Shown: piece after piece, positions 1-9,249 of the stretch
Layout of the letters: every line of letters starts with the position of its first letter
How positions within the stretch are numbered: the stretch's first letter is position 1
Source of the DNA: Vandiemenella viatica
Taxonomy: Eukaryota > Arthropoda > Insecta > Orthoptera > Morabidae
NCBI GenBank assembly: GCA_031002005.1
Contig: CM061919.1
Location: 38,405,088-38,469,087 of the forward strand
Direction: 5' to 3'
Length of the DNA: 64,000 bases
The notes under the pieces: generated by a model
What the model was told of the DNA's origin: nothing
Seen by the model: the letters and a program-made list of their open reading frames with translations, nothing else
Databases searched by the model: none
Translations under genes and position numbers: made by a program

Positions 1-1039
1 TTTAAACTGCTGTTTCATTCATTTCAGTTGGAAAGGGTCAGAGAGGATGCGCTTTGGAAAACATATGTAGGCAGTATTTTTCTGTTTTGTTTTAAAGTAT
101 AAGCATACAAAATTCTATCTAAATCGGATAAAAAATGTGCTTTGCCTAAATTATGGGGTGAAAACGTAATGGGGTTGGAAAGGGGGAGAGGGGATGAATA
201 TTCGGAATCCATACATAGACAGTATTTTTCTGTTTGTTTTAAAGTATAAGTGTACAAATTGTTATCTAAATTGGATAAAAAATGTGGTTGCCTAAATTAT
301 GGGGTAAAAACGTAATTGGGGTGTAAAGGGGGAGAGGGGATGAATATTCGGAAACCATACGTAGGCATATTTTTCTGTTTCTTTTAAAGTATAAGTGTAC
401 AAATTCTTATCTAAATCTGATAAAAAATGTGCTTTGCCTAAATTATGGGGGTGAAAACGTAATGGGGTTGGAAAGGGGGGAGGGGATGAATATTCGGAAA
501 CCATACGTAGGCATATTTTTCGGTTGTTTTAAAGTATAAGTGTACAAATTCTTATCTAAATCGGATAAAAAATGTGATTTGCCTAAATTATGGGGTAAAA
601 ACGTAATGTGGTTGGAAATGGGAGAGGGGATGAATATTCGGAAACCATACGTAGGCAGTATTTTTATGTTTGTTTTAAAGTATAAGTGTACAAATTGTTA
701 TCTAAATCGGATAAAAAATGTGGTATTGCCTAAATTATGGGGTGAAAAAATTATGGGGGTGGAAAGGGGGCGAGGGGATTAATATTCGGAAACCGTATGT
801 AGCAGTATTTTTTGTTTGTTTTAAAGTATAAGTGTACAAATTCCTATCTAAATCGGATAAAAATGTGTTTTTGCTTAAATTATGGGGAATAGGGGGTGAC
901 TTTTTGGAATTTTTTTTTCACAGGAACCTTCGCAGACGCACACTCGAAAACTCACCAAAGTTTCATTGCAATCTGATAAATGGTATAGGAATGCATAGAA
1001 GACGAACAAACCACAACACATTGATTTTTATATATAAGA
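1..1039 (-). mobile_element. Helitron copy X, 5'-terminal part, running off the left edge
   Basis: On the minus strand the element starts TC at 1039-1038 and continues TTATATATAAAAATC, the same kind of A/T-rich start seen at 19395, 32229 and 36631. Just inside are the motifs 'gaaactttg' and a pyrimidine/purine stretch that recur in the Helitron at 18113-19395. Leftward it enters the tandem array at 30-890 and leaves the window, so the 3' end is not seen. There is no coding potential. It abuts the 3' end of Helitron Y (CTAG at 1040-1043) with no base between. Helitron assignment rests on the terminus and on similarity to the other copies. Confidence 0.65.
30..890. repeat. Tandem array, ~146 bp unit, about six copies
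   Basis: The landmark 'tgtacaaatt' (first copy diverged to 'catacaaaat') recurs at 104, 251, 396, 541, 687 and 833, so the period is 145-147 bp. Each unit contains 'atctaaatcggataaaaaa', 'cctaaattatggggt', a G-rich 'aaagggggagagggga' and 'tatttttctgtttgtttt'. Copies are closely alike, so the array is young or homogenised. The short minus and plus reading frames across it are by-products of the repetition and are not genes. Related units occur at 45780-47780. Confidence 0.92.
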
Positions 1040-1274
1040 CTAGCTGACCGGCAATGCTTCGCTATTGCTAGACTTGAGGTAGATTAAAGGATACATTTGA
1101 ACGTTGGTATTTAGTATAGATTAGATATTTACAACAGTGCCTTGAAAAGGAATCACTTTTTTGGTTTCATATCATGTTTACCCAAGTGCTTTAGGATTAT
1201 TGTTTTTCCGTCAGGAGGGTACACGAATAATTCAGATGGTATCCCAACGCGTGAGCAAGCCACATACAGTTGTC
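1040..1274 (-). mobile_element. Helitron copy Y, 3' end (continues into the N gap)
   Basis: Read on the minus strand the element ends ...GGTCAGCTAG at 1040, followed by T, as Helitrons do (CTAG|T). Some 10 bases before the end is a hairpin: GCAAT...ATTGC with an inner GC pair and a GAA loop (about 1051-1068). The same topology, a GAA-looped hairpin then CAGCTAG, ends the Helitron at 18113. Inside it lies the helicase C-terminus (1153-1274). The 5' part is hidden by the gap or lost: the sequence right of the gap is an RTE LINE. Confidence 0.8.
1153..1274 (-). CDS. Helitron Rep/helicase, C-terminal end (partial, cut by the gap)
   Basis: The minus-strand reading frame entering from the gap encodes QLYVACSRVG, then a segment with LFVY and PDGKT, and a basic tail ending at a stop. 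QLYVACSRV is the last conserved motif (motif VI) of the PIF1-like superfamily 1B helicase domain that forms the C-terminal part of Helitron transposases. In the family this protein has an N-terminal HUH (Rep) nuclease and a helicase, and moves the element by rolling-circle replication. Only about 40 residues are visible, so activity cannot be judged. The stop lies about 110 bp before the element's CTAG end, the expected layout. Copy Y is therefore derived from an autonomous element, unlike the other Helitrons here. Confidence 0.85.
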
Positions 1275-2274
1275 NNNNNNNNNNNNNNNNNNNNNNNNNN
1301 NNNNNNNNNNNNNNNNNNNNNNNNNNNNNNNNNNNNNNNNNNNNNNNNNNNNNNNNNNNNNNNNNNNNNNNNNNNNNNNNNNNNNNNNNNNNNNNNNNNN
1401 NNNNNNNNNNNNNNNNNNNNNNNNNNNNNNNNNNNNNNNNNNNNNNNNNNNNNNNNNNNNNNNNNNNNNNNNNNNNNNNNNNNNNNNNNNNNNNNNNNNN
1501 NNNNNNNNNNNNNNNNNNNNNNNNNNNNNNNNNNNNNNNNNNNNNNNNNNNNNNNNNNNNNNNNNNNNNNNNNNNNNNNNNNNNNNNNNNNNNNNNNNNN
1601 NNNNNNNNNNNNNNNNNNNNNNNNNNNNNNNNNNNNNNNNNNNNNNNNNNNNNNNNNNNNNNNNNNNNNNNNNNNNNNNNNNNNNNNNNNNNNNNNNNNN
1701 NNNNNNNNNNNNNNNNNNNNNNNNNNNNNNNNNNNNNNNNNNNNNNNNNNNNNNNNNNNNNNNNNNNNNNNNNNNNNNNNNNNNNNNNNNNNNNNNNNNN
1801 NNNNNNNNNNNNNNNNNNNNNNNNNNNNNNNNNNNNNNNNNNNNNNNNNNNNNNNNNNNNNNNNNNNNNNNNNNNNNNNNNNNNNNNNNNNNNNNNNNNN
1901 NNNNNNNNNNNNNNNNNNNNNNNNNNNNNNNNNNNNNNNNNNNNNNNNNNNNNNNNNNNNNNNNNNNNNNNNNNNNNNNNNNNNNNNNNNNNNNNNNNNN
2001 NNNNNNNNNNNNNNNNNNNNNNNNNNNNNNNNNNNNNNNNNNNNNNNNNNNNNNNNNNNNNNNNNNNNNNNNNNNNNNNNNNNNNNNNNNNNNNNNNNNN
2101 NNNNNNNNNNNNNNNNNNNNNNNNNNNNNNNNNNNNNNNNNNNNNNNNNNNNNNNNNNNNNNNNNNNNNNNNNNNNNNNNNNNNNNNNNNNNNNNNNNNN
2201 NNNNNNNNNNNNNNNNNNNNNNNNNNNNNNNNNNNNNNNNNNNNNNNNNNNNNNNNNNNNNNNNNNNNNNNNNN
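1275..2274. other. Assembly gap, 1000 N
   Basis: Exactly 1000 undetermined bases, a round number typical of a scaffold join of unknown size. Left is a Helitron, right an RTE LINE; whether they are really adjacent is unknown. Confidence 0.99.
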
Positions 2275-2805
2275 CATTGACAGCTTGTATGTTAATTAAC
2301 CTGTGTTCGCCAGACCAGAAATCCTGCGCGTCCTTCCATTTAATCTCGCTAATCGCAACAACACCAACTTAAGTTGTTCCATCTCCCTTTTTAAGTTTTC
2401 TAACTTACCTGCCCTATTCAGACTCGTAGAATGTTTCTATCCATTCTGATGACTCCTCTCTGAGCTGTCCCCCCCGAAGATCCGCAATATTTTACCCAGG
2501 AATAAGCCATCATGATTCATTTAATTTGAGAGGATTACATGTCCTCGGGATACCCTTTGGGTCTTTAATGCAGTGGTTTCCCGCTGCCTTGTGCATCCCC
2601 ATGCCGTTGATCATTTCTGATTCATCCGCCTTTAGGGGCCGTTTCCAACCCCAAGGGCAAGAGGGTGTCCTGGACCACTCCCTGCTCTTCCGCCTTCCTT
2701 TCGGAGGTCGTTGGCAAGCAGTGGGTGACTCCTGATACCGGGAATCTTTCAGTCCGTGCAAATAGGGTGCACCACGTGAAGGAGAGGTTGACATTTGGTT
2801 GGAAA
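2275..2805 (-). pseudogene. RTE-type LINE copy A, 5' end only (5' UTR and start of endonuclease)
   Basis: The reverse complement matches the 5' part of the near-complete copy at 49430-52496: the 5' untranslated region (2500-2805) and the beginning of the APE-type endonuclease frame (2275-2480), including the motif encoding NVRSL. In the full copy this domain nicks the target DNA for target-primed reverse transcription. The remainder lies in the gap or is missing. The 5' boundary near 2805 is where similarity to the other copies stops. Confidence 0.8.
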
Positions 2806-2989
2806 CCCTTACATCCCTACCCTGTCAATAACTACAAAAGAGCTGAAGAATGTGCTTCAGAAATTTCAACCTACTACAAAATGGAACATTCTAAAGGCAG
2901 ATTAATACACTAAGTCATTAGAATCACCATAGCACGGGCTCTTAGCCCCAAGAAAACCAGACAGCTATATCAGATCTTCTTAACTATTA

Positions 2990-3420
2990 TAAACGAAGCA
3001 GCAGAAATATGGATGCCTCTGCGTAAACTAGCATCAAATCTGGTACCATGGTGGAACGATCACTGTTCCCGAATGCTAAACATAACCTAGCCTCATCTAG
3101 GTATAAACAGGAAGCCACTTGGAAAAATTATTTAATTTATATGAAATTAGATGCCGAAGCCAAAAGATTCTTGAAAGTAAGAACATAAGCTCCCTGGAAG
3201 GAAATTTGCAACATTCTGAACAGCAAAATGCCTAGAACCACAGTCTGGAATATGATCAACAGACTTGGCAAGAAACCGATTGGAATAAAATCAGTAAGTA
3301 GTTGGCTAGACGACTTTACAAATAAGGTTTACACCTTATGGACCATTAAGCCCATTAAACCAGGTCAGGAAACATTATCGAACAGACACATTCAAGCTCA
3401 TCAAACTTGATTTGGCTCTC
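2990..3420 (+). pseudogene. LINE fragment, linker between endonuclease and reverse transcriptase
   Basis: Plus-strand frames, broken by stops and frameshifts, encode NLVPWWNDHCSRMLN (about 3034-3080), then segments with KQEATWKNYL and AEAKRFL, and later PWKEICNILNS and TVWNMINRLGKKP. The order 'PWW(N/D)..C', a lysine/arginine-rich helix, then 'W..(I/L)..L.GK' is characteristic of the region linking endonuclease and RT in Jockey/I/R1-like non-LTR retrotransposons. It is not the RTE or CR1 family seen elsewhere in this window. No RT motifs follow; the copy is truncated on both sides. Confidence 0.6.
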
Positions 3421-3599
3421 AAATCTGTGGCTAACACTGTTCCCTGATATATAACATTCATTATTCGTATGTCCACCATGTTCCTCACTGCGATACAACA
3501 TTTGTTCACGAATATATGGACAAAAAGGATTGGACCACACGGATCACATTCAATTGCAGATGTTGCTCTTATCGCCCAGTATCTCTTTCTTCAATAATT

Positions 3600-4535
3600 C
3601 TTTTTTTTCTGTAATCAGTCTCTCGACCGGTTTGATGCAATCCTCCATCCCTTTCTATGGAACGCTAAGCTCTTCATCTCAACATACATCTTCAGTTATC
3701 TGCTTCATTTATTCTAATCTTTGTCTACCTCTACAGTTATTTCCTTCGACTGTTTCTTGCAATAACAAACTAAGAAGTCCTGCATGTCTTAAAACGCGAC
3801 CCACCATCCTGTCTCTTCTTTCTGTTAAACTCTTCCACAAACTTCTTTTCTCACCCATCATTTCCAAAGTAGGTTCATTTCGTACTTTATCCGTCCACTT
3901 AATTTTCAGCATCCTCTATAGAACCACATTTCAAGTGCTTCAGTTTTTCTTTTTTCTGGTAATCCTTTAAATCCATGCTTTGCTACCATAAAATTCTGTG
4001 CTCGACACATAGTTTTGAAAACTTCTGTCTGAGTTTTCAGATTAGTATTTGAGACTAAAAGATTTATCTTTTTCAAGGATGCTCTTTTCGCCGTTGCTAC
4101 TGTACTTTTTATATCATTCCTGCTTCGGCCTACAGTTGTAACTTTACTTCCACTTGAAGTCATTTGCTTTTCCTATCGCAATCCGATCCTATTTTTGCAT
4201 TTAAACCATTGTTACTGCCATCATTTCTACTACATTTCATTACTTTTGTTTTGCTTTATATTTAGGCCAAAGTATTCCTTCAGCAGTTTATTCATTAGAT
4301 TCAGTAACTTCTCAATATCCTCAGTCTGATTTTGTAACAGAACGTCACCAGCAAATGGAAACATACTGATTTTTTCTCCTTGAACATTTACGCCACATTC
4401 AAATTTTTTGTTTTACCTTCCTGTGTAGCTTCCTCTACGTACAAATTGAATATTAATGGATATAGACTACAAACTTGACTCTCACCCTTTTTAACCGATT
4501 CTCTACTTTTATTATAGCTACTTGATTCTTATATA
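3600..4535 (-). pseudogene. RTE-type LINE copy B, 3' part (end of RT domain to tail)
   Basis: The reverse complement matches copy D (51570-52496). It covers the middle of the RT domain (near 4535), a decayed equivalent of the FADD region in which F-A-D-D has become FAGD, and the C-terminal region with a segment resembling LKIKWTDKVRNEPTLEMMGEKRSLWKS (split over 3790-3912). It ends at about 3600-3610 in an A-rich tail (T-run on the plus strand) preceded by 'ctgattacag'. Several stops and frameshifts. The upstream part is missing; a MITE begins at 4541 right at the truncation. Confidence 0.85.
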
Positions 4536-4540
4536 GATTA

Positions 4541-4800
4541 TAATGGAGCGTCCATGAACGACGTGGCTCTATTGTGGCCTCCCGTGAATCCCTCCCCCGC
4601 CCCTACATAGCCTGACGTGGCTTTTGCCTCCCCCCCCCCCCTTGGGGCACGTAACCTTTTCTCTTATTAATTGCAGAAGACATTGTCCTGTTTTCTCCTA
4701 ACAGACTATCGTTAATATTATTGCGTGTATAGTGGACACAACCGATAATTGTGTTATGTACATTTCTAAAATTACAAATATTTTGAATTAAATGTTGACT
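4541..4800 (+). mobile_element. MITE with GGAGCGT-type terminal repeat (left part)
   Basis: Starts 'ggagcgtccatgaacgacg' after TATAAT, then C-rich 'cccgtgaatccctcccc' and 'cacgtaacc', and 'gcagaagacattgtcctgt'. The same order of motifs appears in the complete copy at 29614-30002. The right-hand terminal repeat is not recognisable here, so this copy is truncated or diverged. Confidence 0.6.
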
Positions 4801-5107
4801 CTAGCAAATTCTGCAGATGATCAATTGTTACGAAAATCCTCTTTCTCATGTACAGTCGAGGATCCTATTCTTCTAAAAACCTGCTGTCCTCTTAAGGTCC
4901 TAAAAATCTCATTTTTTTTTCATATGAATCATTACTACAGTATAGTTATGTGAATCTTTGCATGGCAATAACTCTGTAATTACTCTAGCTGAATGGATTT
5001 AAGGACTGATTCACCTTCGTAGTGATGAATGTGTGGAAATCTCAGTCGAAAGCGGGATTTGAAACGAAGAGACATGAGTCATCGTTTAGACATGTGTGCA
5101 GGGTGAG

Positions 5108-5131
5108 TGGTAACGCTGTGGCCTAGCAGTT

Positions 5132-5170
<39 letters not shown>

Positions 5171-5530
5171 GCAACGGAGGCCATACAGCCAGCTCGATGT
5201 AATTATTATAGCTTTCAGTGTATATGTCGTCATCCAGTATGTATTTTGTATTTTTCCAATGTATGGACGCCACAGGACGGACAGGACATTCACACATACA
5301 CACAATACTTAAACATCCATGCCCGCGGCCGGATTCGAACCGGCGGCCTTCGGCACGCGGAGCTAGCACTCTAGCCCCTACGCTACCGAGGCCGGCTCGC
5401 AGTTAAGTTGGTAGGGCTTCGAATCCTTATCCGCCTATCTAGACTGGTTTTCCCACGGTTTCCTCAAACCGCTCCAGGCGAATGCCGGGATAGTCCCTTC
5501 AAACATGCCGTGCTCAAATTCCTTTCAGTT
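5108..5530 (+). repeat. tRNA-derived SINE, family S1, split by another SINE
   Basis: A tRNA-like head (gtaacgctgtggcctagcag, 5110-5129) continues after the nested SINE at about 5397 with 'ttcgaatcc' (box B) and then the S1 body: 'ggttttcccacggtttcc', 'ctccaggcgaatgccggga', 'cccttcaaacatgccgtg'. The body matches the SINEs at 9658-9900, 35478-35725, 36894-37145 and 52995-53177. The nested SINE sits inside its tRNA head. S1 SINEs are mobilised in trans by a LINE. Confidence 0.7.
5137..5396 (-). repeat. tRNA-derived SINE, family S2, complete with target-site duplication
   Basis: Read on the minus strand: a tRNA-like head at 5398-5325 with box A-like 'ggtagcgtaggggctagag' and box B 'ggttcgaatcc', a tRNA-unrelated body of about 150 bp, and a 32-base A tail (T-run 5137-5169 on the plus strand). 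The host sequence 'gcagttaag' occurs on both sides (5128-5136 and 5399-5407), a 9 bp target-site duplication. The intact boxes and long tail suggest a fairly recent insertion. It is a SINE and not a tRNA gene because the 3' extension and A tail are part of the duplicated unit. Confidence 0.85.
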
Positions 5531-5732
5531 TATAGCCCTCTGTTCTCACCCCGTGTTAATGACATTGAAGCAAGCACTGGAAGACGTGCCCCACGCCTTG
5601 CAGCTCACAGAGGACCTGGTGACCACGCCCAGCTCCTCCACAGCACACATCCGTTACGAGTTCCACCGTAACCTGTTTCAAACTCTTTCGTTTGTTTCTT
5701 CAGTTCCACCATTCATGTGTGCAATCTACTGA
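5505..5732 (+). other. Unidentified exon-like open stretch
   Basis: A plus-strand frame between 5505 and 5732 reads through GC-rich, codon-like sequence (TLKQALEDVPHALQLTED, then LVTTPSSSTAHIRYEFHR) that differs from the AT-rich surroundings. A possible acceptor (ttgaag at about 5564-5569) and donor (cacc|gtaac at about 5668) would bound an exon of roughly 100 bp. I do not recognise the protein. No neighbouring exon is seen within several kilobases. It could be a lone host exon, part of an unrecognised repeat, or chance. Confidence 0.25.
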
Positions 5733-5739
5733 GGAATTA

Positions 5740-6970
5740 CTCAGTTACCTTCCGCCGACTGCGAAGTAGTGCCTGAGAAGCGGATTAACACATTGTTTTT
5801 GAGTGAGTCTTAGCCGGCCGCCGCAGGAGTCGTATCCGGGTTGACGCGGAGCGCGGCTCACGTGTCGAAAGCATTGGCCGATACAGCTACTGTGCCATGT
5901 AATATTAGTGTGTGGACTTTGTTTAAGAAGAACTTGATGTGGTCGACAGGAAAGTGAAGTTGGAACAGTACTGAGACGAACTGTGAATATTACATTGTGA
6001 TGGTAGATAACTTAGTTGAAAACAGATTCAAATGCTATTGTCTTTTAAAGAATTCTGTAATCTTTGGGATAACGAAGTTTCGATTAGCCTTTACCTTAAA
6101 ATTTGGTGGTGGCCAAACCGGTTCGTGAGTGTTAATGTGCTTTGTGTGTCGTGGACAGGATTATTTATTAATGAACGTAATGAGTTTTTATTAATTATTC
6201 TCCTATTTGCTGCTTAGAACTGGCGTGCTTTCATCATGTGGCGACCGCGGCATTAACGAAGTATATTAATCAGATAATGAATTAACTACAAGACGTCTTA
6301 TACGTAGAACTTACTAACTGTTAGCAAGACTTTATCAACCTATTCATCAAGGGCACAAAGGTCTTACAACACCTTTGACCTCGAACGCTCGGACCCGCAC
6401 GAAACATGCTAAGAATAATGAGCGACCATAAAGAAAACAGTGGTGTGTGTCATTTCCATGCAAAACGTTGCATTCTGCCTCAAGTAAAATTCTAATGGAG
6501 AGAAACAAAGTAACAAGATATCAAAACCATATGAATGACGTCAGTGTATCATTACACTTTCAGTCAACAGTGCCATAAACTCTCTGGTTAAAGTACATTA
6601 ATATAGTGCAAAACACGCATATACAGCAATACCGCGCACCTGATAGTGCTTATATTAGTCCTCAAACTGCAGATGCAGGTTTTTGATGAAGTTGTTAAAA
6701 CAAAGTGGAAGAGAACAATGTACACACTTCACTAAAGTCACGTTATCACATTCCAAATCACTTTCGCATTCACGCAGACCAATATCAAAAGCCACACTAA
6801 TTACATTTTCAAATGATGATGTTGGTGTGTGAATGTCATAATCTGGCTTTCGCCAAGCTTATTGCAACATAGGCTTACACGTAGGTGCAGCAAATTGATT
6901 GTAAATCATAGTGAATTTTCATGATGAAATCACGATCATGTATTTTCATTTGTGTTTGGCACATTGGAGA
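5740..6970. other. No gene recognised
   Basis: A short GC-rich patch at 5810-5880 (gccggccgccgcaggagtc and following) is followed by AT-rich sequence with no long frame, no repeat match in the window and no RNA gene that I can see. Confidence 0.5.
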
Positions 6971-6971
6971 C

Positions 6972-7169
6972 TTACAAAATCAATAATCCTTCTGATATAG
7001 ACCTTATATTGCCGAAAGAAGTAACATCAAGTGGTTGGCAATATTTTGTTGTTTTCGGTGGCAATATCTTCAGCATAACATCTTTGTTTGGAAGGGTACG
7101 ATCTGTATGACCTGACCAGGAATCGGGCAACAATATGCGATAGTGCGGAGTTCTGCATGTAAATGACAC
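6972..7169 (-). pseudogene. DDE transposase fragment (DSWSGH...QPLDV type)
   Basis: The minus-strand frame encodes LLPDSWSGHTDRTL, then KDVMLKILPPKTTKYCQPLDV. The pairing of an aspartate in D-S-W-S-G-H with the aspartate in P-P-(K/x)-T-T-K-x-x-Q-P-L-D-V is the second and third acidic position of a DDE_1-like/pogo-related transposase domain. About 60 residues remain; the N-terminal DNA-binding part and the first Asp are not found. It differs from the Tigger element at 11553-14056, which has DNCSAH and LQPLDQG. A relic of a different DNA transposon. Confidence 0.6.
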
Positions 7170-7304
7170 ACTCCACTGTTTTGTTTATAGATCGCTTGTT
7201 GTTCTAAACATGTTTTGGTGCGGTTCGGAACGTTCAAGGTTGTCAGTGCTATCCCACACTTTCTTATTAGAAACGCAAGTTGTGGAGGAGAAGTCTTGTC
7301 TTAA

Positions 7305-7480
7305 TGAGCGGCCTGGTGGTTTAGTAGTTAAGGCGTCTGACTTGAGACAGAAAGGTTCCCGGTTCGAATCTCTGGAGGATTACACGTTTAGGTTAGCTAA
7401 GGAGAAAAGGAACTGGCCATCCTATCTCCGATGCCACACTAAGTATACCATCGATGGGTTGCATACCACACTTAGCTTTA
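7305..7480 (+). repeat. tRNA-derived SINE, family S4
   Basis: Head 'gcggcctggtggtttagtag' with box A-like spacing and box B 'ggttcgaatctc' (7362-7373), followed by 'actggccatcctatctccg' and 'atgccacactaagtatac'. The tRNA-unrelated tail differs from S1-S3. No clear A tail or target duplication. Confidence 0.6.
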
Positions 7481-7755
7481 GCTTACGTTCATATTGCTGT
7501 GTATTGCATTTCTTTTTACTTTATCGCCGTAAGTCGTTTGCAAATTATTCGTTACTTTCTTCGGTAATTCATTCCAATCCCTGATTCCATTACTCCAACA
7601 GAAAATTTTCCCACTCCCATATGCATGAAATCGAATGGCATCTTGTGCCCATAGTCGTAAGAATTTAAACAGTACTAAAAAAGTTCAAAGCACGTTTTGG
7701 AAAGAAGATAGCTTTGGTCAGATTGTCATAACTTAATCTAAATAAAGAGCTGATA

Positions 7756-8482
7756 TTTTTTTTTTTTTTTTTTTTTTTTTTTGGCATTTAGCCTTAGGCT
7801 AATCTTGCCAGGAGCAGAGGGTAGGGATACTATGTTTTAGTTGTTAGTTTTCTTTATTTTAATGATTTTATATTAGGTTTTTGGTTTTTACAACATACTT
7901 GTGTATTGAATTGATCGCTTTTGCGTCTGGATCTGAAAGAGTAGTCATTAAGGATATTATGTCTGTCATTTTTGGAGCGTTTCTTATTAGTTCTTTTCTG
8001 GCTTCTTTGTATTCATCACATCTGAGAAGGTAATGATAAATATCTTCCATTGTCTCACATCTGGGGCAGTTCGGTGAGTCCGCGATTTTCATGATGTGCT
8101 TTTTATCATTTAATAGGGTGTGTCCTGTGCGCAGTCTGTTAATTAGGGTAATCTTGTTCCTGTTTAGTTCTTTTGTTTCATACCATGGTTTCTTGTTGAT
8201 CTTGTTACTTATTGCCCGATGCCAAAGTCCTTTTGTTCCTTTGTTGTTTTCCCATTTCTCTTCCCATTCTTGTCTTATCCGGATTGCTGTCCAATGTCTG
8301 AAATCTGTGAATGGAGTGGTCACATCCAATTTTTCATTGGCCGCTAGCTGTGTTTTTGCTGCCCTGTCAGCCATTTCGTTACCATGTATTCCCACATGAC
8401 TTGGCACCCACTGAAGACTTATATCCACGTCCTGTGTTGTCAATTTCTTTATCTCTCTAGCTACTTCGTATGCCAGATAATT
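7756..8482 (-). mobile_element. 5'-truncated LINE with RNase H (poly-A tail and target-site duplication)
   Basis: Minus-strand insertion. The A tail is the T-run 7756-7782, the 3' untranslated region 7783-7865, and the coding end 7868-8482. The flanks 'aaagagctgata' (7744-7755) and 'aagagcttgata' (8483-8494) form a roughly 12 bp target-site duplication with one indel. That fixes both ends and shows 5' truncation on insertion. Confidence 0.8.
7868..8482 (-). CDS. LINE ORF2 C-terminus: RNase H and CCHC zinc knuckle (5'-truncated)
   Basis: The open frame starts inside the RNase H domain (ALNYLAYEVAREIKKL) and continues through SLQWVPSHVGIHGNEMADR, the late RNase H block with the catalytic Asp of the (E/M)AD motif. 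A linker follows, then a zinc knuckle CPRC-x7-H-x4-C (about residues 125-140 counted from the Met at 8443). In I-, R1- and Loa/Jockey-related LINEs this tail follows the reverse transcriptase. RNase H removes RNA from the hybrid during target-primed reverse transcription. The frame is intact from truncation to stop, so the insertion is young, but without endonuclease and RT it cannot be active. Confidence 0.85.
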   Translation of the reverse strand, partial: NYLAYEVAREIKKLTTQDVDISLQWVPSHVGIHGNEMADRAAKTQLAANEKLDVTTPFTDFRHWTAIRIRQEWEEKWENNKGTKGLWHRAISNKINKKPWYETKELNRNKITLINRLRTGHTLLNDKKHIMKIADSPNCPRCETMEDIYHYLLRCDEYKEARKELIRNAPKMTDIISLMTTLSDPDAKAINSIHKYVVKTKNLI

Positions 8483-8499
8483 AAGAGCTTGATAATTTA

Positions 8500-9240
8500 A
8501 GACAATTACATGTGTACTTGCACACAGGTATTACTAGATGGCGCCATTAATGCAATGTCATGGACATTTTACGTTTGATGGTTCAATAATTTCTGGACTG
8601 TTGAGTGAGTAATACAAATGTTTGTTCCAAGTTTTTGAGGCTAAGACAGAACTTTTTTTTTATTATGAAGAGAGTGCACAAGGTCAATAAATTTGCAATA
8701 TCTTACGCCACGAAATATTTCCTTGTTAAATATCAGCAATATCCTCAAAATTCTCTACCTCTTGGATGTCCGCGTCATAGTTTTTTCAGGTCCAAAGTGT
8801 TTAAAAAGGATTTGAGTGCCAAATCGGTGTAAACTCGTTGTAAATTTTAAACTGTTAATCTTAGTAATGTTTTATTGCACCCTGGTCAATTGGTAGAGGC
8901 TAACCACTGCATAGTTATTGGATTAAAGTAAAAATATACTCATATTTTATCATGAAGGAGCTACCAAACATAACTTATTTTATAATTAATCAGGAATTGA
9001 TGAAAACTATCAAATTTATCGAGCCAAGACCTATAACCAATCTTGAAGATCGCAGTTTCGGCGTTGAGTGGTATGTCGTTTATGTTTTTGTGATAAATAT
9101 TTGGCGCGATACGCATCGAAACTTTGGAGAAGCGACCAGCGGAGCTCAGCGTAAAGCGCCGTATTCTCTCCTCCTTCCTCTGTCCGCCATCTTAGAGCAG
9201 CGTGTGGAGATGTTGTTATGAATGAACTGACAGAAATAAA
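8500..9240. other. No gene recognised
   Basis: AT-rich sequence with a short GC-richer patch (9100-9210). No domain, RNA or repeat match to the rest of the window was seen. Confidence 0.5.
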
Positions 9241-9249
9241 CCTAGAAAA

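Noticed and set aside
24..782. Short frames of 70-80 codons on both strands near the left edge
   Set aside because: They fall in the 146 bp tandem array and repeat with it.
30..890. CRISPR-like regular repeats
   Set aside because: Repeat units are contiguous 146 bp copies without unique spacers, in a eukaryotic context.
1142..2372. Long open frames on both strands spanning the N gap
   Set aside because: They are open only because N codons contain no stops. Only the minus-strand tail at 1153-1274 is real coding sequence.
5325..5398. tRNA gene (minus strand) with intact A and B boxes
   Set aside because: It is the head of a SINE with body, A tail and target duplication. The other tRNA-like heads (7305, 19086, 24025, 26806, 36894) are likewise parts of repeats.
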